Below are positions 32,392 through 40,900 of a stretch of 64,000 bases of DNA, one piece after another (the first letter of the stretch is position 1; the number at the start of each line of letters is the position of its first letter). The notes under the pieces are model-generated. The model made no database searches and had not been told where the DNA came from. It saw only the letters and a list, made by a program, of their open reading frames with translations. The DNA comes from a virus. The stretch is from the IMG/VR virus record IMGVR_UViG_3300009151_000057, positions 1-64,000 of that record; one strand, 5' to 3'. The position numbers and the translations under genes are program-made.

Positions 32392-32868
32392 TTAAAGTCT
32401 ATAATAAATATTAGTCATTAATCCAACACCATTATTACCTTGCCAACCAAATAAACCTTCTTTATCTGTAGTTATCCTAGTTGTAATTCCTTGGAATCCA
32501 TCAATTGAATATGTAAAATTTTGATCCAATGTAGATTGAGCATAAATTGGATACGTCAATACTGAAGAGCCTGTATTATATCCAGAAAATTGAATATAAA
32601 GAGGTTCATCATTTAAATTATTATCAACAAAAAATCCAGCAAGTTTAGTAGCTGCTTGACTAACCTCAATAGATTTACCAGATAAATTTAATACTCTACA
32701 TACAGAGGCGCTTGGAGGTCTAAATTCAAAAGAAGATCCATCTGCTCCAGCTAAGTCAGCTGGAGTTAAAGGTCGCCACTCTCCATCATTACCATCATAT
32801 ATATAATTCAGCAAAGGAGATACTTTGCCATGACTTATAGCAGACGATGGAAATACTGGATTAGGCAT
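32392..32868 (-). CDS. Unknown probable virion protein
   Basis: A 158-residue protein starting MPNPVFPSSAISHGKVSPLL. Beta-rich with several Gly-Asn turns (IQFSGYNTGSSVLTYP). No family recognised. One-base gaps to both neighbours show a tight operon 32870/32392/31713 on the minus strand. Confidence 0.6.
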   Translation of the reverse strand: MPNPVFPSSAISHGKVSPLLNYIYDGNDGEWRPLTPADLAGADGSSFEFRPPSASVCRVLNLSGKSIEVSQAATKLAGFFVDNNLNDEPLYIQFSGYNTGSSVLTYPIYAQSTLDQNFTYSIDGFQGITTRITTDKEGLFGWQGNNGVGLMTNIYYRL

Positions 32869-32869
32869 T

Positions 32870-33112
32870 TTAACTATATGAAATTATTCCACTACCAACG
32901 GAAGCTTTTATAGTATTAAAAGCTACTGGATTTGGAAAAGAAATATAGCCATCGGTAGGAACGTGTATCGGAAACACGGAATCAACAGTTATAACAATAG
33001 AAGAATTATATGGATTATAAATACCATGTAGTAATCCTCCACCACTTATGCTATAATCAGAAGTGCCTGTTACACTATGTAGTTTACTAACTTTAAAATA
33101 ATTACCATTCAT
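32870..33112 (-). CDS. Unknown small probable virion protein
   Basis: An 80-residue Gly/Ser/Asn-rich beta protein starting MNGNYFKVSKLHSVTGTSDY. No family recognised. First gene of this minus-strand block: a GTG-TAAAAA element ends 7 bases before its ATG, so it is probably also transcribed leaderless. The 53 bases to the divergent gene at 33166 hold both promoters. Confidence 0.6.
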   Translation of the reverse strand: MNGNYFKVSKLHSVTGTSDYSISGGGLLHGIYNPYNSSIVITVDSVFPIHVPTDGYISFPNPVAFNTIKASVGSGIISYS

Positions 33113-33165
33113 ATCTAAATTTTTACACTTTCTAGAAAGAGTCTCCTTTATTATTATAATCAGAT

Positions 33166-33633
33166 ATGAAATTTAGTCTATATAAACCTAATCCTAAAAA
33201 TACAGGATGCGCTTTCCAATTTAAAATAGGCCAAGGAAAAGGCGAAGAAAAGGCTTTGTATGTTAGCGCCATTCAACAAGCTTCGTGGAATGAAAATACA
33301 AGAACTGGATCTTTTTCGGAAAATGCCAAAGTTCCAGAAAAAAATTTAAATATTAAATTAAATGAAAATGAAATCGGTGGAATGCTATATGCGGTTCGTC
33401 AATATAAGGATTTCTCAGCATTTCATACTTTTGAAGAGAATAAAACGCAAATTTCTTTTAAACCATATCAAAAGAAAGATGGAACTGATGCATTTTCGTT
33501 TTCTATTTCTAGAAATGGCAATCAAAAGTTCGGGATTGGTATTGAATTGGGGGAAGCTGAAGCTTTGTCTGAATTTTTAAAATTTACATTGACCGAAATC
33601 TATTACAACAGAAAAATAACTTCACAAGAATAA
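33166..33633 (+). CDS. Unknown protein, possible single-stranded nucleic-acid binder
   Basis: A 155-residue protein starting MKFSLYKPNPKNTGCAFQFK. Two similar beta-beta-beta-alpha halves seem present: the second has FSFSISRNGNQKFGIGIELG then a helix EAEALSEFLKFTLTEIYYN. That layout recalls Whirly/PC4- or PUR-like ssDNA-binding folds, but this is only a shape match. It is joined to the next gene by a 1-base overlap (TAATG). Confidence 0.6.
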   Translation: MKFSLYKPNPKNTGCAFQFKIGQGKGEEKALYVSAIQQASWNENTRTGSFSENAKVPEKNLNIKLNENEIGGMLYAVRQYKDFSAFHTFEENKTQISFKPYQKKDGTDAFSFSISRNGNQKFGIGIELGEAEALSEFLKFTLTEIYYNRKITSQE

Positions 33634-35528
33634 TGAAGAAAAAAATTCTATTCCATTCGAACTTTTCAAGAGCTTTCACAGGCTTTGGAAAGAATTGTAA
33701 AAATATATTAAAATATTTATTTTCAACTGGCAAATACGAAATAATTGAAGCTGCAAATGGAATAGCGTTTGATTCCCAAGATTGTAAGAGACAACCTTGG
33801 AAATGTTATGGAACATATCCACCACCTCAAAAAGCAGAACAATTAAAAGCACAAAATCCAGGCATTGATCATGCACTTGGATACGGAGCTGGAATGATTG
33901 ACGAAATCATTAAACTAGAAAAACCAGACATCTATATTGGAGTAGAAGATATTTGGGGCTTTAATGGATATTGGGATAAACCTTGGTGGAATAAAATTAA
34001 TTCTATAGTTTGGACGACATTAGACAGCTTACCAATTTTACCAGACGCAGTAAATGCAGCTCCTAAAATCAAACATTATTATGTATGGGCAACTTTTGCG
34101 CAAAAGGCATTAAATGAACTTGGATATAATGTTAATACGCTAAGAGGATCAATTGATATTCAAAATTTCTATAAATTACCAGCAGAACAAAGACAAAATC
34201 TTAGAAAAAAATTAAATTTAAACGATGAGTTCATTGTTGGTTTTGTTTTTAGAAACCAGTTAAGAAAGTCTGTTCCAAATTTATTGGATGGATTTAATTC
34301 ATTTGTAAAAAATAATCCGCAATCTAAAGCAAAATTACTGTTACATACAAACTGGTCAGAAGGTTGGGATATCCCAAGGCTTTTAAGAGAAAAAAATATC
34401 TCAACAGATTTGGTATTAACAACTTATGTTTGTCATGCTTGCGGATCTTATGAAATTAGACCATTTACAAGACAAGCTATGCCTTGCAAAAGCTGCAGAG
34501 CCGAAAACTCACAGCATACCACTAGCACAGTTGCTGGAATTTCAGAAAGTCAATTGAATGAAATTTATAATTTAATGGACGTATACTGCCATCCATTTAC
34601 AAGTGGTGGGCAAGAAATTCCTATTCAAGAAGCTAAATTAACAGAATTAATTACTCTTGTAACAAACTATTCATGCGGGGAAGACAACTGCACGGAAGAA
34701 AGCGGTGGTTTTCCATTAGATTGGACCGAATATAGAGAGCCAGGCACTCAGTTTATTAAGGCGTCAACATTACCAGAAAGTATTTGTTCTAGAATAGAGC
34801 AAGTATTTTTAATGGACGAAAAAACAAAACAAGAAATCGGTACGAAAGCTCGACAATGGACGATTGAAAATTTTTCCACAGAAGTTATTGGTAAAAAATT
34901 AGAAGAAATTTTTGATTCTATGCCAGATGTAAATTTTGAAAATTTATTTGAAGAAAAGAAATGCAACCCAAATTATCAACCCATCGATAATGTCTCAAAC
35001 GAAGATTTTATTATAGATTTATATAAAAATATTTTAAACGAAGAAGTAGATAAAAATCATGCATTTTTTATTGAATGGATGAACCAATTCAGAAATGGTA
35101 TGACCAGAGATTCATTATATCAAAATATAATAAATCAAGCAATTCAAAAAATAAATCAACCAAAGCAAGTAGAATTTAAAGATATTTTAGATCAACACGA
35201 TGAAGGAAGAAGATTAGCGGTAGTTATCCCTCAGTCAGGAGGAGATGTATTGATGGTGAATGCCCTTTTAGAAAATTTAAAAATTCTTTATAAAGATTTA
35301 AACTTATATATTTTTACAGATCCTAGATTTTTTGATCTAATTAGAGATAATCCAGCGGTACATAAAGTTTTACCATATTCACCAATTTGTGATAATCTTT
35401 TATTCCTAGAAGGGCAAGGATCGCATAAAGGATTTTTTGAAATAGCTTTTTTACCATATATAACAACACAAAAAATATATGGCTATCATCACAACGGAAA
35501 AGATAAGATTCAATTTTCATTAAAATAA
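33633..35528 (+). CDS. Multidomain glycosyltransferase (GT4 with zinc ribbon, DUF4214-like, GT9-like start)
   Basis: A 631-residue protein. Residues about 1-430 are a GT4 GT-B enzyme: MKKKILFHSNFSRAFTGFGK, IVGFVFRNQLRKSVPNLLDG, and a donor-site stretch DVYCHPFTSGGQEIPIQEAK. Inside it a Cys4 zinc ribbon is inserted (CHACGSYEIRPFTRQAMPCK and the next Cys). About 455-510 (EDFIIDLYKNILNEEVDKNH) resembles DUF4214. The last ~100 residues (VVIPQSGGDVLMVNALLENL) look like the N-terminal domain of a GT9 enzyme. The C-terminal GT9 half seems to lie in the next gene, suggesting a split or a two-protein enzyme. Confidence 0.7.
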   Translation: MKKKILFHSNFSRAFTGFGKNCKNILKYLFSTGKYEIIEAANGIAFDSQDCKRQPWKCYGTYPPPQKAEQLKAQNPGIDHALGYGAGMIDEIIKLEKPDIYIGVEDIWGFNGYWDKPWWNKINSIVWTTLDSLPILPDAVNAAPKIKHYYVWATFAQKALNELGYNVNTLRGSIDIQNFYKLPAEQRQNLRKKLNLNDEFIVGFVFRNQLRKSVPNLLDGFNSFVKNNPQSKAKLLLHTNWSEGWDIPRLLREKNISTDLVLTTYVCHACGSYEIRPFTRQAMPCKSCRAENSQHTTSTVAGISESQLNEIYNLMDVYCHPFTSGGQEIPIQEAKLTELITLVTNYSCGEDNCTEESGGFPLDWTEYREPGTQFIKASTLPESICSRIEQVFLMDEKTKQEIGTKARQWTIENFSTEVIGKKLEEIFDSMPDVNFENLFEEKKCNPNYQPIDNVSNEDFIIDLYKNILNEEVDKNHAFFIEWMNQFRNGMTRDSLYQNIINQAIQKINQPKQVEFKDILDQHDEGRRLAVVIPQSGGDVLMVNALLENLKILYKDLNLYIFTDPRFFDLIRDNPAVHKVLPYSPICDNLLFLEGQGSHKGFFEIAFLPYITTQKIYGYHHNGKDKIQFSLK

Positions 35529-35529
35529 T

Positions 35530-36681
35530 ATGGCTCATTTAATAGAAGAATACGCTAAATCGCTTGGTGTTAAAATTGGCAAACCAATTATAGCTGATCA
35601 TTTTTTTCCAGTCGCTCATGATAAATACATTACAATTCATTGCGACAATAAAATTGATTCCAAATACTACGAATACTTTCCACAAGTCTTGAATTTAATA
35701 AGAGAAACTTTACATACTCAAGGGTATGCAATTTATCAAATCGGCGGTCCAGAAGATCCAAAATTAAATGTTGATGGACACTTTTTACATTTAAATTATA
35801 AACAATCTAGTTTTTTAATAAAAAATTCAAAGCTGCATGTTGGAATAGACAGTTTACCAGTTCATATCGCAAGTATTTATGATATTCCAATTGTAGTGTT
35901 ATATTCTCATGTATATCCAGCTCATGCAAAACCATATTGGAGTAGTGAAGATAAGTTGATTATATTAGATGCGGATAGAGGTGAAAACAAACCATCTTAT
36001 GGTTACCAAGAAGATCCAAAGACTATCAGAAGCATAAAGCCAGAAACAATTGCTAATTCTATTTTTAAACTTTTAAAAATTAATGGAGAAGTTAATTTCT
36101 GTACCAAATATATAGGATCTCATTACCATCTTGACTTTGTAGAAGTCGTTCCTGACTTCAAAGCAGATTTAGCTGATAAATCAAAAACATTATATTTAAG
36201 AGCTGATTTACATTTTAACGAAGATAATATTCTTTTTTGGTTATCTCAGTGCAGGTGCAATATTATAACTAATAAACCAATTGATATTAATATATTAAAA
36301 TTAGCTCAGTCTAATGTTAACCATCTATATTTAAAAACAACGGATTTGCAGGATAAATATTTAGAAAATTTAAAAAGGAGTAAAATAAATTTTACAATTT
36401 GTTGCGACAATGAAGATTCCATAGCCGAAGTAAAAAATAAATTTTTTGAATATAGGGTTGAGTTTGATAATTGGAAAGAAAGAGCTGAAAAAGTACAAAA
36501 AAATAATTGTAATTTTTTAACAAACAAAGTTCTTTTATCAAATGGGCAGCTATATCCAAGCGAATGTCATCTAAAAATTGGAAAACAACTTGACAATTTA
36601 AATCAAGTGATTTATGATGATATAAATTTTTGGAAAGAAGCAGAACATTTTTTATTCTATGAAAGAACAAGTACAAACTGA
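35530..36681 (+). CDS. Glycosyltransferase GT9-like C-terminal half with extra domain
   Basis: A 383-residue protein. YAIYQIGGPEDPKLNVDGHF and SKLHVGIDSLPVHIASIYDI are the second domain of GT9 glycosyltransferases ('iGg..d......g.....L......i..s.l.vg.DS...HiA...g.p.v'). Residues about 190-380 form a further domain of unknown type with several Cys (SQCRCNIITN; FTICCDNED). It begins 1 base after the preceding gene, whose C-terminus looks like the missing GT9 first domain; the pair could act together. Confidence 0.65.
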   Translation: MAHLIEEYAKSLGVKIGKPIIADHFFPVAHDKYITIHCDNKIDSKYYEYFPQVLNLIRETLHTQGYAIYQIGGPEDPKLNVDGHFLHLNYKQSSFLIKNSKLHVGIDSLPVHIASIYDIPIVVLYSHVYPAHAKPYWSSEDKLIILDADRGENKPSYGYQEDPKTIRSIKPETIANSIFKLLKINGEVNFCTKYIGSHYHLDFVEVVPDFKADLADKSKTLYLRADLHFNEDNILFWLSQCRCNIITNKPIDINILKLAQSNVNHLYLKTTDLQDKYLENLKRSKINFTICCDNEDSIAEVKNKFFEYRVEFDNWKERAEKVQKNNCNFLTNKVLLSNGQLYPSECHLKIGKQLDNLNQVIYDDINFWKEAEHFLFYERTSTN

Positions 36682-37435
36682 AGTCGAAACACATCCACCA
36701 GCAGAAACTCAAGTTGAAAGCAAATTCAAATTCAACCAAGATGGCTCCATTAATTGGAGAGCGATGGTTAAGTCAGAATATCTTTACCCCAATAAAGAGT
36801 GGTTTGAACTGCGTGGGAAGCCTATTCCTGACTCTGCAGACGGATTAGCAGACAATCAGCTTTTAATTAAACTTGGGGGTCTTAAAGAGCTTGCAAAGCT
36901 TAGGGGCTACAATCAAGTTTCATACGAAGTGATTAAATGTGATAGAGATTACGTGGTTGTTAAGTGCAAAATCCACTGGAAAGCTTTGAGGGATGCTGCT
37001 CCATCGATGGTTATTCTAGAAGATCCTTGCGCTTTTGAAGATATGGCTAATGCCACTCTTGAAAATACAAACGATTTCTGTGCGAAATTCCTAGAAACAA
37101 TTGCTACAAATCGTGCATTTGTTCGTTGTGTTCGCAACTACCTTGGAATTAATATTGTCGGTGATGATGAAATTGACAAATCAAAAAATAATAAAATTGT
37201 TTCAAATTTTAAGAAAGAAGAAACTATTGAAATTGCCGATATTTCTCCCCAAGCTCTATTAAGCGCTCATGTAAATAAAACTTTAGGCATAAACACATTT
37301 GAAGATTTTTTGGATCATTTGCGCCAAATGTGGAAAGATAAGACTTATCAAAACGAAGATATTGTAAATTGGAAAAGTTACTCTTCAATTCCCGCTAAAG
37401 AGTGTAGAAAATTAATTTTCTTAATCAAACAATGA
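36659..37435 (+). CDS. Probable recombination protein (Erf/Rad52-like annealing type)
   Basis: A 258-residue protein with a disordered acidic start (MKEQVQTEVETHPPAETQVE). The core has DNQLLIKLGGLKELAKLRGY, YVVVKCKIHWKAL, then NTNDFCAKFLETIATNRAFV and RCVRNYLGINIVGDDEI. The 'A.TNRAf.RcvRnylgi' helix is like the TRA..RAlR signature of phage Erf and Rad52-type annealing proteins. A C-terminal helical domain follows. It overlaps the upstream gene by 23 bases and the downstream one by 4. An annealing or mediator role with SSB and RecA is plausible; family membership is not certain. Confidence 0.5.
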   Translation: MKEQVQTEVETHPPAETQVESKFKFNQDGSINWRAMVKSEYLYPNKEWFELRGKPIPDSADGLADNQLLIKLGGLKELAKLRGYNQVSYEVIKCDRDYVVVKCKIHWKALRDAAPSMVILEDPCAFEDMANATLENTNDFCAKFLETIATNRAFVRCVRNYLGINIVGDDEIDKSKNNKIVSNFKKEETIEIADISPQALLSAHVNKTLGINTFEDFLDHLRQMWKDKTYQNEDIVNWKSYSSIPAKECRKLIFLIKQ

Positions 37436-37905
37436 GTTCTCAATCACTAGTAAAAAAGATCACTTCTCTTGAAGAAGCCGAGCAGGTATCAAAAGATATT
37501 CAAGAATTGTTTCAAGAAGATAATGAAAAATATAGACACGCTTTAGATTTAAAGCATGATTGTACATTAATTGCAAAATCTATATGTCATGAATCTTTAT
37601 TGCTATGGAATATACATGCATGGGCACATTTTAATGGTGAAAAGTGGGATGCAATGTTCATAGGAATGATTAGAAAATCGGAAAAATTTGGTAAAAAATT
37701 CATGGATGAATATCTTTGGTTATCAAAAAATTCAGTTGCTGGCATGAGGCTTTACAAAGAAGCATTAGATTTTGCTAGAAAACAAAATTGTGAATATATT
37801 TCTATGAATGTAACTGAAAGTCATCCACTTTCTCAGAAAATTAAAAAATTCTATCTAAGAAGTGGATTTCAAAAAGACGTTGAAACTTATATTAAAAAAC
37901 TTTAA
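37432..37905 (+). CDS. GNAT-like N-acetyltransferase
   Basis: A 157-residue protein. LLLWNIHAWAHFNGEKWDAM and FIGMIRKSEKFGKKFMDEYL fit central strands, and AGMRLYKEALDFARKQNCEY, then SMNVTESHPLSQKIKKFYLR and SGFQKDVETYIKKL match the C-terminal 'l...a..fa...gc..i.l.v......a..fY...GF' of GNAT enzymes. The acetyl-CoA loop (QxxGxG) is not clear, so activity is unsure. It overlaps the upstream gene by 4 bases and ends head-on with the J-like gene. Confidence 0.55.
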   Translation: MSSQSLVKKITSLEEAEQVSKDIQELFQEDNEKYRHALDLKHDCTLIAKSICHESLLLWNIHAWAHFNGEKWDAMFIGMIRKSEKFGKKFMDEYLWLSKNSVAGMRLYKEALDFARKQNCEYISMNVTESHPLSQKIKKFYLRSGFQKDVETYIKKL

Positions 37906-40900
37906 TAAGTTATTAAAGTAATTGACCTAGTAGTTTCTGGAGAGAAGCTATATAAACTACCTACAACTGAGGGTGCAACGTCCACAAAAGGTGCGGACGC
38001 TTGCACCCCAAGTGTATACGAACCTTGTTCATAAATAGCTGGTAATTGATAATTGTAAATATATTTATTTGTATTTCTATCAATTGAATCTGCGTTTATA
38101 GTTGCTATAAAATTTTGAGTTTGTTTAGATGGCGTTTTTACGTATACCGTATACGTTTTTGCATTTAAAACAGCATTCCATTGTAAGGATAAATAACTTG
38201 AACCATTAAATTGAATTAAAGATAGATCTATTATTATTGGAGTTGTAAGATAATTTGCTTTTATTGCTTGCGAACTAGCATTATATGCATTTAAAAAATT
38301 AAATGTATTTTCTAAATTGTCAATATAAGCACCCTCTTCAATCTCTTTGAATTTATTGCTATCATATTCTGCGGCTACTATATTGTATTCATTTATATAG
38401 TTTTCTGATATAGAATTTATTTTAAATATTTTATTCTTTTTATTTAAAATATTTAAAGAATAAGTACTTCCAATTGGAATACATAATGGATCATATGAAG
38501 TTTTTATTTTTGAAAAATTATTCGTATAATTCAAACTTGAATTATTAGATCCAAAATATCCATTGTCTGATAATGTTGTATTTTTTCCAGATTTTGTAAC
38601 GTATAACTCAGTATATTGATTATATCCACCTTTTTCTGTATAAATACCTGTATATATGCCACTATAAGAACCAGTTGAATATCCAGTTATATAAAAACTT
38701 TCTATTGAAGGTCTATCAGATTCTATTAAACTGTTATATGGAATTGTATTTTTATTGTAAGTTAAAATATTAAAACTAGGAATTAAATTTGTATTATTAA
38801 AAAATGTATAATTTGATTTTGGATTAAAAAATATAGCTGATGTATAATCATTAGTTGTATAACCACCATTATAATTCATCAAACATAATACTGCAGTATT
38901 AAAGTACTCCCATATATAAGGTAAATTTGCGCTAGTATTTTCAATATTTTTATTAGTAGTATCAAATTTAACTACCGCCACAGAACTATTCATTTGCCAA
39001 AAACCATCAGAAGCATTATTGTAAATATCTTTACCTTTAACATAACATAAAAAAACAGATACACAATCTATATAACAGCATTTTGTTGATGAATCGGGAG
39101 TTTTATATACTGGATGCGCTGGTAAATATGTAAAACAAGCATTTATTTTATAATAATTTATAATATCAGAAATTGAAGAAAGTGTTTCAGTTGTATAATT
39201 TATATCTGAAAGTAAACCGCACCAACCATTTACAGAAGTATTTAAAACTCCATTTAAATAGCTGTTATATGTTGAAGTAAAAGGTGTTGCAGTACCAAAA
39301 AAAGCACATGTTGTAAGACTACCCCTTCTAGCAAAAACATTTAAAAAATTCTTATCTATAGAAAATGTATTTGGAGTGCTTGTTGTATAACTCTTCATAT
39401 CCTCATATTTTGGTTTTGCAACAGGAGTATATAAGGAAATTTCATTAGTATTATAAATACCAGAATCTAAAATAGTATCTATAACAACTTTAAAAGAGTT
39501 ATCATCAATATTTTTTATATCTTTAATATAACCAAAATTTTTATTCGCATTATACATTTCATCTTTTATATAAAGAAGATCGCCAGGCTTATAAAGCAAC
39601 GCTTTTAAATCTGTTGTAAATGTGACATTTGTAAGTTCTTTACCAACTTGATATAAGAAATGCTTACCTATTCTCCTTGCTTGTCCTCTAGATGTTGTTC
39701 CAAGAGTCGTTAAAGATTTCTTTAAAATACCCTTTTTTCTAATTCCATCTGAATCCTCAACATATTCAATTTTTGGTTTGAAGTTATCCTTTGAATCCAT
39801 ATACGATACATCAACAGCAGTGAATTCATCATCTTTTTTGTGATTTGTATAATTAAAAATTCCCTCTTTTACATCATTGTTAGTAAATTCCCCGATGGGA
39901 GGTTTGATTCTATCGCAATCAAATGTTATTAATGAATTCATATAGTAAACAGAACCTCTAAATGTAGAAGCTACTTGATTTAACATATCAAATAAATTAA
40001 ATCTATCTTTAATTAAAACATTAAATGTAAATCTCGGTTCTATGCCCCCATATGTGTCAGGAACGCCATAGTAAAATCCATTATCATCCACTTTATCGCA
40101 CCATCTTGATATTTTATATAATTCCCAAATATCAATTTGATTTGACTCAATATAATTTCCTAATCCATATCTCTTGTTTACTAAAAGATCCATTAATATC
40201 CAAGCTGGATTATTTGTCCAAGCTAATTTAAATGTTCCATCCCAATCTCCTTGATATATACAAGCGGCTCCATTGGAAGTTGTATACCTTAAATCATCTC
40301 CATCCTCATTAAATGCAAAATAATTAGAAGGAATTAATACTTTTTTTAATTTTGCATCAAATGTCCTATTAGGAACTTGAGAAAATGCTCTTGAATCTAT
40401 TTTTGTTCCAACAATTGCAGAAAAAGGATACGAAAATCTTTGAGGAATAATTTCGGTTACTTTATTTAAATTAATTGATTTTTGAATTAATGAAGATAAA
40501 GTTTCATGAGATAATTTAGTAACTTTAACATATCTTCTAATAGATTTTCCATAAGCATCTAATTTTGCTGCTGGTAACTTAATGCTATCTGAGGACGTTG
40601 CTTGCCAAGTACCATCCCAAAGATTTGTAGCGCAAACTTGAAAATACTCTATTTTTAATACATTAGCAAGACTTACATTAGTGGAAGTATAATCTGTCTC
40701 ATAATAACCATCGTGATAATTATCATTATTATCGTAATATCCATCAACCCATCTTTGCGCACTTGTCGTCACAACTTTATTACCATCTAAATTAACATTT
40801 TGACACATTACACCGCCTACAAAATCTATATCGCTTGGTATACAACCATAAATTTTAAATAAATATTTGAAACAGTTCCAAGTCAAAGAATCATAGTTTG

